From positions 1 through 64,000 of the forward strand of contig NZ_LR215036.1 in the NCBI RefSeq assembly GCF_900660645.1: a stretch of 64,000 nucleotides of DNA, given 5' to 3'. The first letter of the stretch is position 1; each line of letters begins with the position of its first letter. A program made the position numbers and the translations under genes. Positions 45,512 through 56,041 of this stretch are shown one piece after another. The notes below the pieces were generated by a model that was not told where the DNA came from, searched no databases, and worked only from the letters and a program-made list of their open reading frames with translations. This stretch comes from Mycoplasmopsis citelli. GTDB taxonomy: Bacteria > Bacillota_I > Bacilli_A > Mycoplasmatales > Metamycoplasmataceae.

Positions 45512-46220
45512 AGACGAAATTCAACAATTAAAACAACAAGTTTATGAAGCTAATATGCTTTTGTATAAATATAAACTAGCCATTCATACCTGAGGAAATG
45601 TTTCAGGAATTACCAAAGACCGTAAATTAATGGTTATTAAACCTTCAGGAGTAAGTTACGAAAGCATGACTCCTGAAGATATGGTTGTTGTGGATATGGA
45701 TAATAATGTTATTGATTCAAAACTTAATCCATCAAGTGATACTCCAACACACACTTTACTTTATAAAGCAAATGCAAACATCCAAGGAATTGTTCATACT
45801 CACTCACCATATGCAGTTGGATTTGCTCAAGCTGGAAAAGAAATTAAGTGTTTTGGAACAACGCATGCTGATAATTTTTATGGCTCAGTTCCTTGCACTC
45901 GTGAACTTACCGATGAAGAAATTAATGGAGCATACGAGCATAATACGGGATTAGTTATTATTGAACATTACACCAAAAACAACCTTAGTTTTGAATCTAC
46001 TAGTGCCACTTTAGTTAAAGAACATGGACCTTTTGTGTGATCAACTAAAAGTCCTAAAGATGCAGTTAATTTAGCATTAACCTTAGAAGAAGTAGCCAAA
46101 ATGGCACTACATACTTTAATTATTGATCCGCACAAAGAACAAGCAAATCAAACCCTTCAAGACAAACACCATTTTAGAAAACATGGTCCAAACGCATATT
46201 ATGGACAAATTAAAAAATAG
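45504..46220 (+). CDS. ulaF: L-ribulose-5-phosphate 4-epimerase (UlaF/AraD type)
   Basis: A 238-residue class II aldolase-fold enzyme. GNVSGI and KPSGVSYE bind phosphate; HTHSPYAVGFAQ provides two zinc-binding His and KEHGPFVW the third. It makes D-xylulose-5-phosphate for the pentose phosphate pathway. The start is taken as GTG at 45504, overlapping the ulaE stop, because the frame gives [20 protein letters not shown], the usual N-terminus of the family, and no suitable ATG lies upstream. Confidence 0.92.
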
Positions 46221-47067
46221 TGATTTTGAATATGTCTTTTTTGATTTAGATGGAACATTACTTAATTCAAAAAAGGAAATTTTACCTAGTTCTAAAGAAG
46301 CAATTGCCACTTTAAAAAAACTCAACAAAAAAATGTCAATTATCACTGGGAGACCACCTTATTTAGCTAAAGAAGAATTTTTAAGCTTAAATTTACACTA
46401 TCCAGTTATTTGTTGCAATGGAGCTCTTATTTATGATTTTTATAAGAATAAAATTGTTTATAAAAATCCAATTGACCCCCAAAGCACAAAGCAAGTATTT
46501 GATATCTTAATTAAAAATAATGTTACTTTTTTAATTTATACTACCACTAAAGGGATTTTAGGATTTTACAATAAAGAAACATTACCAGAATGATTTAGCT
46601 GAATAAGTAGCACTAATGCTAAACGCAAGCCGGAAAATCAATTTCCCTTTGAGTATCATACTTACTTTGAGTGAAAAGCATTAAATTTTGAAATAACTAA
46701 GGAAGAAATTGTGAAGTTTTTAGTAATTAAATCCGATAGCAGGCTTGAAGATGCCCAACAAGCAGCTACAGAGTTAACAAATGTAAGCAATATTTACATG
46801 ATTAATTCGCAAGCAAAAGTTTTTGACATTATGCCTGTTGGTATTTCAAAAGGAGATTCGTTAAAAAAACTAGCTCAATTATATGAGATTAATTTAGATA
46901 AAACCCTTGTTTTTGGTGATGAAGATAATGATATTTCAATGTTTAAAGTGGCTAAATATTCAGTTGCAATGGGCCAATCTAAAGACGCAGTAAAACAACA
47001 TGCTAGTTACATCACCACTTCAAATGATGAGGATGGAATATATCAATTTTTAAATAAAATAAAATAA
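46201..47067 (+). CDS. HAD-superfamily (Cof-type) phosphatase
   Basis: A 288-residue protein with all HAD motifs: FFDLDGTLLNSK (motif I, nucleophile Asp), SIITGRPP (motif II), KGDSLKKLAQ (motif III Lys) and VFGDEDNDISMFKVA (motif IV). The long cap between motifs II and III marks the Cof/YbiV type, which removes phosphate from sugar phosphates or similar small molecules. The ATG at 46201 is 20 bases inside ulaF, so it belongs to the operon and may clear excess sugar phosphates. Confidence 0.9.
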
Positions 47068-47078
47068 GATAGGAGAAA

Positions 47079-47549
47079 ATGAAAGACGTTAGAAAAGTTA
47101 GAGTAAACAATATGGACAATGGATTTTGAATGGTCCCTACCATTTATCGAATCTTAACTCCTAAATCCAGGAATTACGCCATAAAACACGCTTGAACTTT
47201 AATTGATTTAATTGAAAAGAATGATTTTCAAGATGATAATATCCTCTTTTCTTTTAATGGAGATAACAAATTTCAACTTTTTAATTTATTACTTAAATAC
47301 CGTGGATATGATTTTCAATTATCCTTTCACAAAGTTGAGCAAATGCATGAAAGTGATTATATTGATTGAGAAATTATTCCCAATTTACTCATTCGTTTTA
47401 ATTATAAAACCATTAAAACTTTATATGCTGGATATGTATTTTTCTTTACAAAAAAATATTTTGAATATTTATATGAAAGTAATAAACATCATGCTCATGA
47501 AGGAAAAGTTATCCTTGAATGAAGTAGATTTGGCTTTCACGCTATTTAA
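47079..47549 (+). CDS. Hypothetical protein (156 aa), duplicated as a decayed copy downstream
   Basis: The ATG follows AGGAGAAA, 11 bases after the phosphatase. The product MKDVRKVRVNNMDNGFWMVP to EGKVILEWSRFGFHAI is soluble and aromatic-rich, with several TGA codons as Trp, and no family is recognised. It is the last gene of the ula transcript and is followed by a strong terminator. A degenerate copy with a similar terminator lies at 49788-50096, on the other side of the first hsdS block. Confidence 0.65.
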
Positions 47550-47557
47550 AAACAAGT

Positions 47558-47592
47558 AAAAGCAATCAACCAAAGCCGGTTGATTGCTTTTT
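47558..47592 (+). terminator. Terminator of the ula operon
   Basis: AAAAGCAATCAAC and GTTGATTGCTTTTT pair around an eight-base loop. Confidence 0.8.
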
Positions 47593-47658
47593 ATTCAGGT
47601 TTTTCGAAATATTATAATAAAAAATGTATTTTAAATTTTAATAGAAAAACACCAAAAA

Positions 47659-47973
47659 ATGGAGAAAAATAGAACATATCCAGTTATAAGCGGTGGAGTT
47701 AAAACAACAGGCTATTATGATAAATATAATGAAGAAAAGAACACAATAACAATTACCAATCGGTCATTTTGATATACAAAAAACAGATTTTGTATTGTTT
47801 TTATACAATGGAGTTAAAACGAGTTTATTCATTTATCCAAACTTAAACTTAATAAAGATCAATTTTTAATTTATCTTTATTATCCAGAAATGATTTTAAA
47901 TTTTGTTATTGAAAAAGTGCATTTAAAAAACAAAAAATTTCTAGAGCTATATCGTAATAACTTATTTTGGTAA
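47659..47973 (+). pseudogene. Degenerate HsdS target-recognition fragment
   Basis: Frame of 105 codons starting MEKNRTYPVISGGVKTTGYY. The YPVISGG...GYYDKYN and TITIT segments match the start of HsdS recognition domains, and YRNNLFW matches their ends. A TAA at 47814 interrupts it and the conserved helical region is mostly gone. It may serve as a sequence donor for recombination with the intact hsdS genes. Confidence 0.6.
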
Positions 47974-48028
47974 TTAAACACAAATATTTAAATGATATTT
48001 GTTGCTTTTTAATCAATTTATGCTATTT

Positions 48029-48058
48029 TTGTAAATATTAATATAAAATTTAGATAAT
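48029..48058 (+). promoter_or_regulatory. Predicted promoter of the first hsdS
   Basis: TTGTAA (48029-48034) and GATAAT (48053-48058) with an 18-base spacer, seven bases before the GGAG site. Confidence 0.4.
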
Positions 48059-48074
48059 AAATTTGGAGTTTTTA

Positions 48075-49169
48075 ATGGAAGAAAAAAGACTAGGTAATTA
48101 TATAAAAATTATTAAAGGAAAACAACTTAATAAAGATAAAACATATGAAACAGGTAAATATCCAGTTATTAATGGAGGAGTTTCACCAACTGGATATTTT
48201 AATGAATGTAATCATGAAGCAAATACGATTACAATTTCCCAAGGAGGAGCTTCTGCAGGTTATGTAGATTTTCAAAAAACTAAATTTTGAGCCAGTGCAC
48301 ATTGCTATGTGATTAAAACAAAAAATGAAGAAATTTTACACAACAAATACTTGTACTATTTTCTTAAAAGTAATGAATCAAACCTTAAAAAACAGTCTCA
48401 TGGTGCAGGAATTCCGTCTCTAGCACAAGAGCATATTTTAAATTTAGAAATGATTTTACCAGATATTAAAAGACAAGAAGAAATAGTAAAAACATTAGAT
48501 TTGTTTACCAATTTTTCGCAAGAGCTAGAGGCCGAGCTAGAGGCAAGAAAAAAACAATATAACTTTTATAGAAATAAACTATTAAACTTTGAATATTTAA
48601 CTAATTTTAAAACTTACAATTTAGAAGATATTGTTGAGTTTGAAAAAGGAAAAGCTAATATAGTACCAGATAAAGGTACCAGATTTCCTGTTATAACAAG
48701 CGCTAAAAAACCGCAATATTATACTGATGTTTATAATAGAGAAAAAAATCATATTACTATTGCTTCATCAGGAGAAGGTTCTTCTGGATATGTTGCTTTT
48801 TGAGATACGCCAATTTTTGCTAGAAATTGCTTCACCATCAAAGCAAATGAAAATATTGTTCTTCAAAAATATTTATTTCATTTTTTAAAAAATAAACAAA
48901 ACTATATTTATTCATTAACCTCAAATGGTGTAATACACAATATATATCCATCTTCAGTATCGAAAATTCAAATTCTTGTTCCTGATTTGTTAATTCAACA
49001 AAAAATTATTGATGTTTTAGATAATTTTGAAAAAATTTGTCAGGATTTAAATATCGGATTACCTGCAGAAATTGAACTTAGAGATAAACAATATTCTTAT
49101 TATCGAGATAAATTATTAAGTCTAACAAGCGATATTTTCGAAGAGACAGCTAGATCTAGAGACAGCTAG
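48075..49169 (+). CDS. hsdS: Type I restriction specificity subunit HsdS, copy 1
   Basis: A 364-residue protein with two target-recognition domains. Domain 1 (KGKQLNKDKTYETGKYPVIN to ASAHCYV) is followed by a long helix, LDLFTNFSQELEAELEARKK, containing two ELEA repeats (12 bp each, 48522-48545). These correspond to the TAEL-type spacer repeats of type I S subunits that set the distance between half-sites. Domain 2 (FEKGKANIVPDKGTRFPVIT) is followed by the second conserved helix (VLDNFEKICQDLNIGLPAEI). The frame ends EETARSRDS at a TAG inside a 16-bp tandem repeat. It precedes hsdR but is separated from it by a terminator, so it has its own promoter. Confidence 0.9.
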
Positions 49170-49183
49170 ATCTAGAGACAGCT
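49143..49183 (+). repeat. 16-bp tandem repeat GAGACAGCTAGATCTA (2 units plus 9 bases) at hsdS copy 1 end
   Basis: The unit is not a multiple of three and contains the palindrome CTAGATCTAG. The entry frame hits TAG in the second unit. With a single unit the frame would run into the downstream recognition domain. Confidence 0.85.
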
Positions 49184-49779
49184 GAGAAGAAGGATTAATT
49201 AAACTTACTAACTTTATATTTTTTGATTCAAATTCAGACATTATAGTTAAAAATGATGATTTAATTTTAAATAACTACATCACAATTAGTATAGGCAAAC
49301 AACTAAACAAAGATAAAACATCTAAAATAGGCTTATATCCAGTAATTAATGGAGGGACATCACCTACTGGATATTTTGATAATTATAATCAGGAATCTAA
49401 TACAATTACAATTGCTCAAGGTGGATCTACAGGTTATGTAGATTTTCAAAAAACAAAATTTTGAGCCAGTGCACATTGCTATATAATCAAACCTAAAGAT
49501 GAAAAAGTTTTACTTAATAAATATCTTTATTATTTCCTTAAAAATAATGAAAATATTCTTAAAGAAGAATCTTATGGAGCTGGAATTCCTTCATTATCAA
49601 GAGAATCGATTTTAAATTTAAAATTTAACATCCCTAGCATTCAAACTCAACAATATATTGTTGATACTTTAGATTACTTTGAAGAAATTACCAACGATTT
49701 ATCCAAAGGTCTACCTTCAGAAATTATGCTTAGAAATAAACAATATCAATACTATCGTAATAAGTTACTTTTTAAATAA
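49184..49779 (+). pseudogene. Silent third HsdS recognition domain, copy 1
   Basis: Open frame without its own start: WEEGLIKLTNFIFFD leads into a full recognition domain (GKQLNKDKTSKIGLYPVING to ASAHCYII) and the conserved helix (YIVDTLDYFEEITNDLSKGL) ending NKLLFK. It is intact apart from being out of frame with hsdS copy 1. It is either expressed after loss of one repeat unit, or a storage copy for recombination with other hsdS genes. It is very similar to the first domain of copy 2. Confidence 0.7.
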
Positions 49780-49787
49780 TCTTAAAT

Positions 49788-50045
49788 AAAAGACGCTAGA
49801 AAAGTTAGAGCAAATAATATGGACAATTTATTGAATCTTAACTACTAAATCTTGAAACTACATTGTTAAAAATTATTGAAAAGAATAATTTTCAATTAAT
49901 CACTTCACAGGGTTTAACAAATCCGTTAAAGTAATTATTTTGATTGATAATTCATTTTCAATTTACTCATTTATTTTAATTGCAAAAGCATTAATTTCAT
50001 TAAGAAAAAGTCAACATTGAATAAATCAAATTTAACTTTACCCAT
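49788..50045 (+). pseudogene. Decayed copy of the 47079-47549 gene
   Basis: AAAGACGCTAGAAAAGTTAG and AATATGGACAAT match the start of the intact gene, and later segments (AATTGAAAAGAATAATTTTC-type and TTTACTCATT) match its middle. Stops and deletions remove the frame. A look-alike terminator follows. Confidence 0.6.
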
Positions 50046-50059
50046 TTAAAAATACAACG

Positions 50060-50096
50060 AAAACCAATCAACTTGAAAGAGTTGATTGGTTTTTTA
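50060..50096 (+). terminator. Terminator between the decayed gene copy and hsdR
   Basis: AAAACCAATCAAC and GTTGATTGGTTTTTT; the stem closely resembles the terminator at 47558-47592, a sign of shared descent. Confidence 0.75.
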
Positions 50097-50127
50097 ATCA
50101 CATTTTTTGCAAGTAAAAAAAATCACG

Positions 50128-50159
50128 TTTTTTTTTTTTTTTTTAAGAAACCTTATAAT
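50128..50159 (+). promoter_or_regulatory. hsdR promoter with T17 homopolymer
   Basis: A run of 17 T (50128-50144) ends nine bases before TATAAT (50154-50159). The -35 position falls inside the run, so slippage would change the spacing or identity of the -35 element and switch the hsdR-hsdM-hsdS transcript. Confidence 0.55.
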
Positions 50160-50205
50160 AAAAATAAGTAATATTTTATGAATTTATAAGGGTGATAAAT
50201 TAAAT

Positions 50206-53200
50206 ATGGATATGAAACAGATTGGATCTTACAACGATGATAATTGAGTTGTTGTTAAAGATTTTAAAGAAACTCAAAAACAAGAAAAACCATATCAAAG
50301 TGAAGAGCAACTAGAAAATGATTTTATTAAACGATTAGAAAATCTTGGGTATGAATATCGTCCAGATATTAATAATGAAGATTTATTAAAAGCAAATTTA
50401 CGAGAGCAAATTCAAAAGCTTAATAAGTTTGAATTTAAAGATAAGGAGTGAAAACGTTTTTATAAAGAAGTGATTATTAATGCCCCTAAAGATATTTATG
50501 GAGCTGCAGAAAAACTTCAAAAAATTAAAGTTTTTGCTGTTAATTTAATCGATCGTGAAGAAAAAGTGAAAAATATCAAAATCATTGATGATGATATTTC
50601 TAATAACTCTTTGCAAGTAATTAATCAATACAATACTAATTCCGAGAAGAAAAATCGATATGATGTAACTATTTTAGTTAATGGTCTTCCACTTGTTCAA
50701 ATTGAACTGAAAAGACGTGGAGTTAATATTAAAGATGCTTTTGAGCAAATTGAAAGATATCACGAACAATCATATTCAAGTGGTGATGGTTTATTTGAAT
50801 ATTTACAACTATTTGTTATTAGTAATGGAACTTTTACAAAGTATTATTCAAATACTACAAGATGATTGTCAATAAAAGATAAAAAAGATAGCAACCTTAA
50901 AGCCGGAGAAATTAAAACTAGTAATTCGTATGAATTTACCATAAATTGAGCAGATCAAAATAACGAACCAATTAATGATTTAGAGGATTTTACCACTTAC
51001 TTTTTTCGAAAAAGAACTATTTTATCAATTTTAATTAAATATTGCGTTTTAACTGAAGATAAAAAACTGCTAGTAATGCGACCTTATCAAATTACTGCTT
51101 GTGAAGAAATTCAAAAGCAAACTAAGGTTGCTTTAAATAATCCAAAATTAATTGGAACAGTTGATGCTGGTGGATATATTTGACATTCAACTGGATCTGG
51201 AAAGACTTTAACTTCATTTAAGGTTTCTCAATTACTTGTTGCTGAATTTCCTAATGTAAAAAAAGTTGTCTTTGTTGTTGATCGTAAGGATTTAGACTTT
51301 CAAACTATTAGAGAATTTGAAAACTATCAAAAAGGTTCTGTGAGTGGAACAAGTAGTACCAAGAATTTAGATGAAAAGTTAAATGATTTCTCTCCACAAA
51401 CATCTAAAAAAATTATTGTAACAACCATTCAAAAACTTAATCTTTATATTAAAAATAACAAAAACAAAAAATGAGCAAAAGATAATTCTCAAGCTACTGT
51501 ATTTATTTTTGATGAGTGTCACCGTTCGCAATTTGGTGAAACACACAAAAAAATTAAAGAATATTTTAAAGATTACATATTCTTTGGATTTACTGGTACA
51601 CCTATTTTTGAAGCTAATACAGATCAAGGTAAAGCTTTTCGAACAACTAGAGGTATTTTTGGCGAAAAACTACATGCGTATACTATTTTAAATGCCATTA
51701 AGGATGAAAATGTCTTGAAATTTAAAATCGAATACAATAAAACAGCTATTAAAGTTAATAAATTATTTAAAGTAAAGGAAATTGATAAAAATTTCGAACA
51801 CCCAAGAAGAATTGAGTCAATTGTTGAATATACACTTAATCGTTATGATCGTATAACCAATAGACAGCAAAAAGAAATGCAAAAAAGTGGATTTAACTCA
51901 TTATTTGCTTGCGATTCTACAAAGTTAGCAGGTCTTTATTATCAAGAGTTTAAAAAACAAATTGCTCAAAAAAATATTGATTTAAAAATTGCAACTATTT
52001 TTTCAAAAGAGCCTTCACATAAATCAGAAAATATTTTAGATTATGATTTAGCAGATGGTTTTAAAGCTGAAAGATTATCAGTAAATGAACAAAACGTTTT
52101 ACAAGAAGCTATAAATGATTTTAATAATACTTTTAAAACCAATTATGAGCTAAATGCAGAGGGGTTTGATAATTATTACAAAGAAGTTTCAAAAAAAGTT
52201 AAAAACCGTGAAATAGATATTTTGATTGTATGTAGTATGTTTTTAACTGGGTTTGATGCTCCAACCTTAAATACTTTATGACTTGATAAGGATTTAACTT
52301 ATCATAATCTAGTTCAAGCTCTTTCAAGAACTAATCGTATATACAGTTCTTTAAAACCGCATGGAAATATTGTTACTTTTAGAGATTTAAAAGAACAAAC
52401 TGAAAAAGCACTGAAATTATTTAGCGATAAGAATGCTTCTGAAATTTGTTTATTAAGAGATTTTAGAACTTATTACGAAGGACCATATTCAAACAAAGGA
52501 AGAAGTGTTTTAGGTTATCGAAAACTTGTTGAAAAACTTAAAAATTCTTTTCCTTTAGAAGCTCTTGAAAAACAAGACCTCAGCGAAGAAGAAGAACAAG
52601 ATTTTATTAGAACATACAACGATTTAGAACGAACAGAAGTGATTGTAAAAACTTTTGATGAATTTGGTTTACCAGAATATCCAGCTTTTAATAGCACATT
52701 AAGACAAGATTATAAAAGTCATTACTTAAAAATTTATGACAAACATCAAGATAATGTTATTGCGAAATTAGCTGAACGAAATTTAATTGATCTTGAATAT
52801 GAAATTAATTTAATTCAAAATTCTGATTACGGATTAAGAGAAATTATTAAACTTATCGAAGAACAATTTAATCAAATTAATCAAAAACAAGAAATTAAAG
52901 AATCTATAAAAAAAATTCTTTTATCTCAATACAAATGAAGAGATAAAATTTCTTTACTGGATGAGTTTATTGATTGAATTTTAAAGAAATTAAAAGAAAA
53001 AAACAAGAAAATTCCAATAGATTACAATTATGAATGACGATTATTTATTGAAGAAAAAATAAATCAAATTATCGAAGAAATCATTGTTAGATTACCAGTT
53101 AAAGATACTGTCGAAACAAGAATCTTTTTTAAAAGATGTTTTGATAAAGGTGAAGTTAAAGATTATGGAAAAGAATTTAATGATTTAGTCAAAGGTCCAA

Positions 53201-53283
53201 TTTTCGGAAATAAAAATCAAAATAGGTTGAAAGTTTCTCAAGAACTAAACAAATTAATTAATAAATTTAGAGGACTTTACTAG
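50206..53283 (+). CDS. hsdR: Type I restriction enzyme, motor/endonuclease subunit HsdR
   Basis: A 1025-residue protein. The N-terminal nuclease has [20 protein letters not shown], the D...E-x-K core. The motor has [11 protein letters not shown] (Walker A), [13 protein letters not shown] (DEAD-type box II) and FFGFTGTP (motif III), then [16 protein letters not shown] and ALSRTNR (motifs V and VI). The C-terminal helical part binds HsdM. It cuts DNA after ATP-driven translocation from an unmethylated site. The ATG at 50206 follows GGGTGAT. hsdM follows after 23 bases. TGA codons are read as Trp. Confidence 0.95.
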
Positions 53284-53306
53284 TTTTTAATGAAAAAAGG
53301 AATTTT

Positions 53307-54893
53307 ATGGATAGTAAAAGAGATTTAGAACGAAGTGAATTACACAATGCTATTTGAAAAATCGCGGAAGATTTACGCGGAAGTGTTGATGGATGAGATT
53401 TTAAAATGTATGTATTAGGATTTTTATTTTATCGTTACATTTCTGAAAATTTAGTTAATTTTGTTAATACTGACGCAGCAAAAAATAAATTGAAAGGTTT
53501 TGATTATGCTAATTTAGATGATGAATTGTGTGGCAAAGATCAAAAAGAAGACATTGTTAGTGCAATTGGGTATTTTATCAAACCTTCAGAATTATTTGAA
53601 AATGTACGTAAAAAGGCTAATGAAAATGACATTGAACTAAATACTAATTTAGATCGGATTTTTAAATCAATTGAAAAATCAGCTTATGGGAATAAAAGTC
53701 AAGGTGATTTTGAAGGATTGTTTAATGATTTAGACTTTAATAGTAATAAACTTGGGAAAGAAGTTAAAGATAAAAACAAAAATATTATTAATATTTTAGA
53801 AAATATCGCCAAAATTGATTTAGGTAACTCTAGAGAAAGTTCAGTAGATATTTTTGGAGATGCATATGAGTTTTTACTAACTATGTATGCTTCTAGTTCC
53901 GGAAAAAGTGGGGGAGAGTTTTTTACACCTCCTGAAGTCTCGACTTTGCTAGCAAAAATTGCTATTAATAATAAAACCAAAGTCAATAAAGTTTACGATC
54001 CAACTTGTGGTTCAGGTTCACTGCTTTTAAAGGCTATTAAAATTCTTGGAGAAAATAAAAATAATATTACCGGTGGATTTTATGGTCAAGAAATTAATCT
54101 TACTACCTTTAATTTGTGTCGGATGAATATGTTTTTACATGGAGTTGATTATGATAAATTCAACATCAAACATGGAAATACTTTAACTCAGCCACTTCAT
54201 AAAAACGATGGTCCTTTTGATGTAATTGTATCTAATCCCCCTTATTCACTAAATTGAAAAAAAGTTATTAACCCAACTTTAATTCAAGATGATCGTTATA
54301 AAGATGCTGGAGTTTTAGCCCCTAAATCTAAAGCAGATTTAGCTTTTGTTATGCACTCGCTTTATCATCTATCTGATGATGGAGTAGCTGCTATTGTTTG
54401 TTTCCCTGGAATATTTTATCGTGGTGGAGCAGAAGCGAAAATTCGCCAATATTTAATTGATCAAAACTATATTGACGCCTTAATTCAAATGCCGGATAAT
54501 CTTTTTTATGGAACTTCAATAGCTACTACTATTTTAGTTCTGAAAAAGAATAAAAAAGACAATAGTGTTTTATTTATTGATGCAAGTAATATTGTGCAAA
54601 AAGCCAAAAAAGGAAATAAACTCTCTCAAGCAAATATTGATGAAATTAGTAAGTTATATTTTGATCGAAATGATGTTGAAAATTTAGCTAAATTAGTTGC
54701 TAAAGAACAAATTGTTGAAAATCGCTATAACCTTTCAGTATCTCAATATGTACAAAAACAAAGTGATGAAGAAGAAGTTAATATTGAAGCTTTAAATGCT
54801 CAAATTAAGGAAATTACTGTAAAACAAGAACATTTAAGAAAAGAAATTGACAAAATAACTGAAGAATTAGATAAGGTATTTAACAAAAAGTAA
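53307..54893 (+). CDS. hsdM: Type I restriction enzyme, methyltransferase subunit HsdM
   Basis: A 528-residue N6-adenine methyltransferase. The N-terminal helical domain ([20 protein letters not shown]) is typical of Hsd[18 protein letters not shown] and [15 protein letters not shown] form the SAM site and [12 protein letters not shown] is the catalytic NPPY motif. The C-terminal coiled helix, [20 protein letters not shown], contacts HsdS. It is cotranscribed with hsdR and is followed after 20 bases by hsdS copy 2. Confidence 0.95.
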
Positions 54894-54913
54894 TTCTCAA
54901 ATTGAAAGATAAT

Positions 54914-56011
54914 ATGAATCTAAAAGAAAATTATGTAAAACTAGGTGATTATATAAAAATAATTACAGGAAAACAACTTAATAAAGATAGAATGTTTAAA
55001 AAGGGTTTATATCCAGTAATTAACGGAGGAACCTCTCCCACTGGATATTTTAATGAATATAATCAAGAAGCGAATACAATTACAATTGCTCAAGGTGGTT
55101 CAACCGGTTATGTAGATTTCCAAAAAACTGAATTTTGAGCCAGTGCTCATTGTTATGTAGTTAAACCAAAAAATGAAAAAATTTTACTTAACAAATACTT
55201 GTATTATTTTCTTAAAAATAATGAATTAAACCTTAAAAAACAATCCCATGGTGCAGGAATTCCATCTCTAGCAAAAGAACATATTTTAAATTTAGATTTG
55301 ATTTTACCAGATATTAAAACACAAAAAGAAATAGTTAAAAATTTAGATTTATTTACTAATTTTTCTGAAGAGCTAGAGGCCGAGCTAGAGGCAAGAAAAA
55401 AACAATATAACTTTTATAGAAATAAATTGCTACACTTTGAATATTTAACTAATTTTAAAACTTACAATTTAGAAGATATTGCTGAGTTTGAAAAAGGAAA
55501 AACTAATATAGCACCAGATAAAGGCACCAGATTTCCAATTGTATCTGGTGGTGTTAAACCACAAGGATATACAGATGAATTTAATAGAAATAAAAACTCT
55601 ATAACTGTATCTTCTTCTGGCTCAGCGGGATATGTATCTTTTTGAAAAACACCAATTTTTGCAAAAGATTGTTTTACAATTCAAGCAAATGAAAAAATTA
55701 TTTTACAAAAATATTTGTTTCATTTTTTAAAAAACAAACAAGATTACATATATTCATTAAAAACAACAGGAACAATTCCTCATATATATAGCTCAACAAT
55801 TTCGGATATGAAAATTCTTGTTCCTGATTTACTAATTCAGCAAAAAATTGTTGATGTTTTAGATAATTTTGAAAAAATTTGTCAGGATTTAAATATCGGA
55901 TTACCTGCAGAAATTGAACTTAGAGACAAGCAATATGCATATTATCGTGATAAATTATTAAGTCTAACAAGCAATATTTTCGAAGAGACAGCTAGATCTA
56001 GAGACAGCTAG
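54914..56011 (+). CDS. hsdS: Type I restriction specificity subunit HsdS, copy 2
   Basis: A 365-residue S subunit with two recognition domains: the first (TGKQLNKDRMFKKGLYPVIN to ASAHCYVV) and the second (FEKGKTNIAPDKGTRFPIVS to IQANEKI), joined by the LDLFTNFSEELEAELEARKK helix with two ELEA repeats (55370-55393). The helix and the start of domain 2 are nearly identical in DNA to copy 1, whereas the later part of domain 2 (GGVKPQGYTDEF) differs, as expected if the genes exchange domains by recombination. It ends EETARSRDS at a TAG in a 16-bp repeat. The ribosome binding site is weak, so coupling to hsdM translation is likely. Confidence 0.9.
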
Positions 56012-56041
56012 ATCTAGAGACAGCTAGATCTAGAGACAGCT
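55985..56041 (+). repeat. 16-bp tandem repeat GAGACAGCTAGATCTA (3 units plus 9 bases) at hsdS copy 2 end
   Basis: Same unit and same place as in hsdS copy 1 but one unit longer. This direct difference in copy number between the two loci shows that the repeat is variable. Confidence 0.87.

Noticed and set aside
49143-49183. CRISPR array
   Set aside because: The 16-bp units are directly adjacent with no spacers and occur inside hsdS; no cas genes are present.
50206-54893. Frameshifts in hsdR or hsdM from the fragmented standard-code ORFs
   Set aside because: All breaks are TGA codons in one frame; read as Trp both genes are intact and full length.
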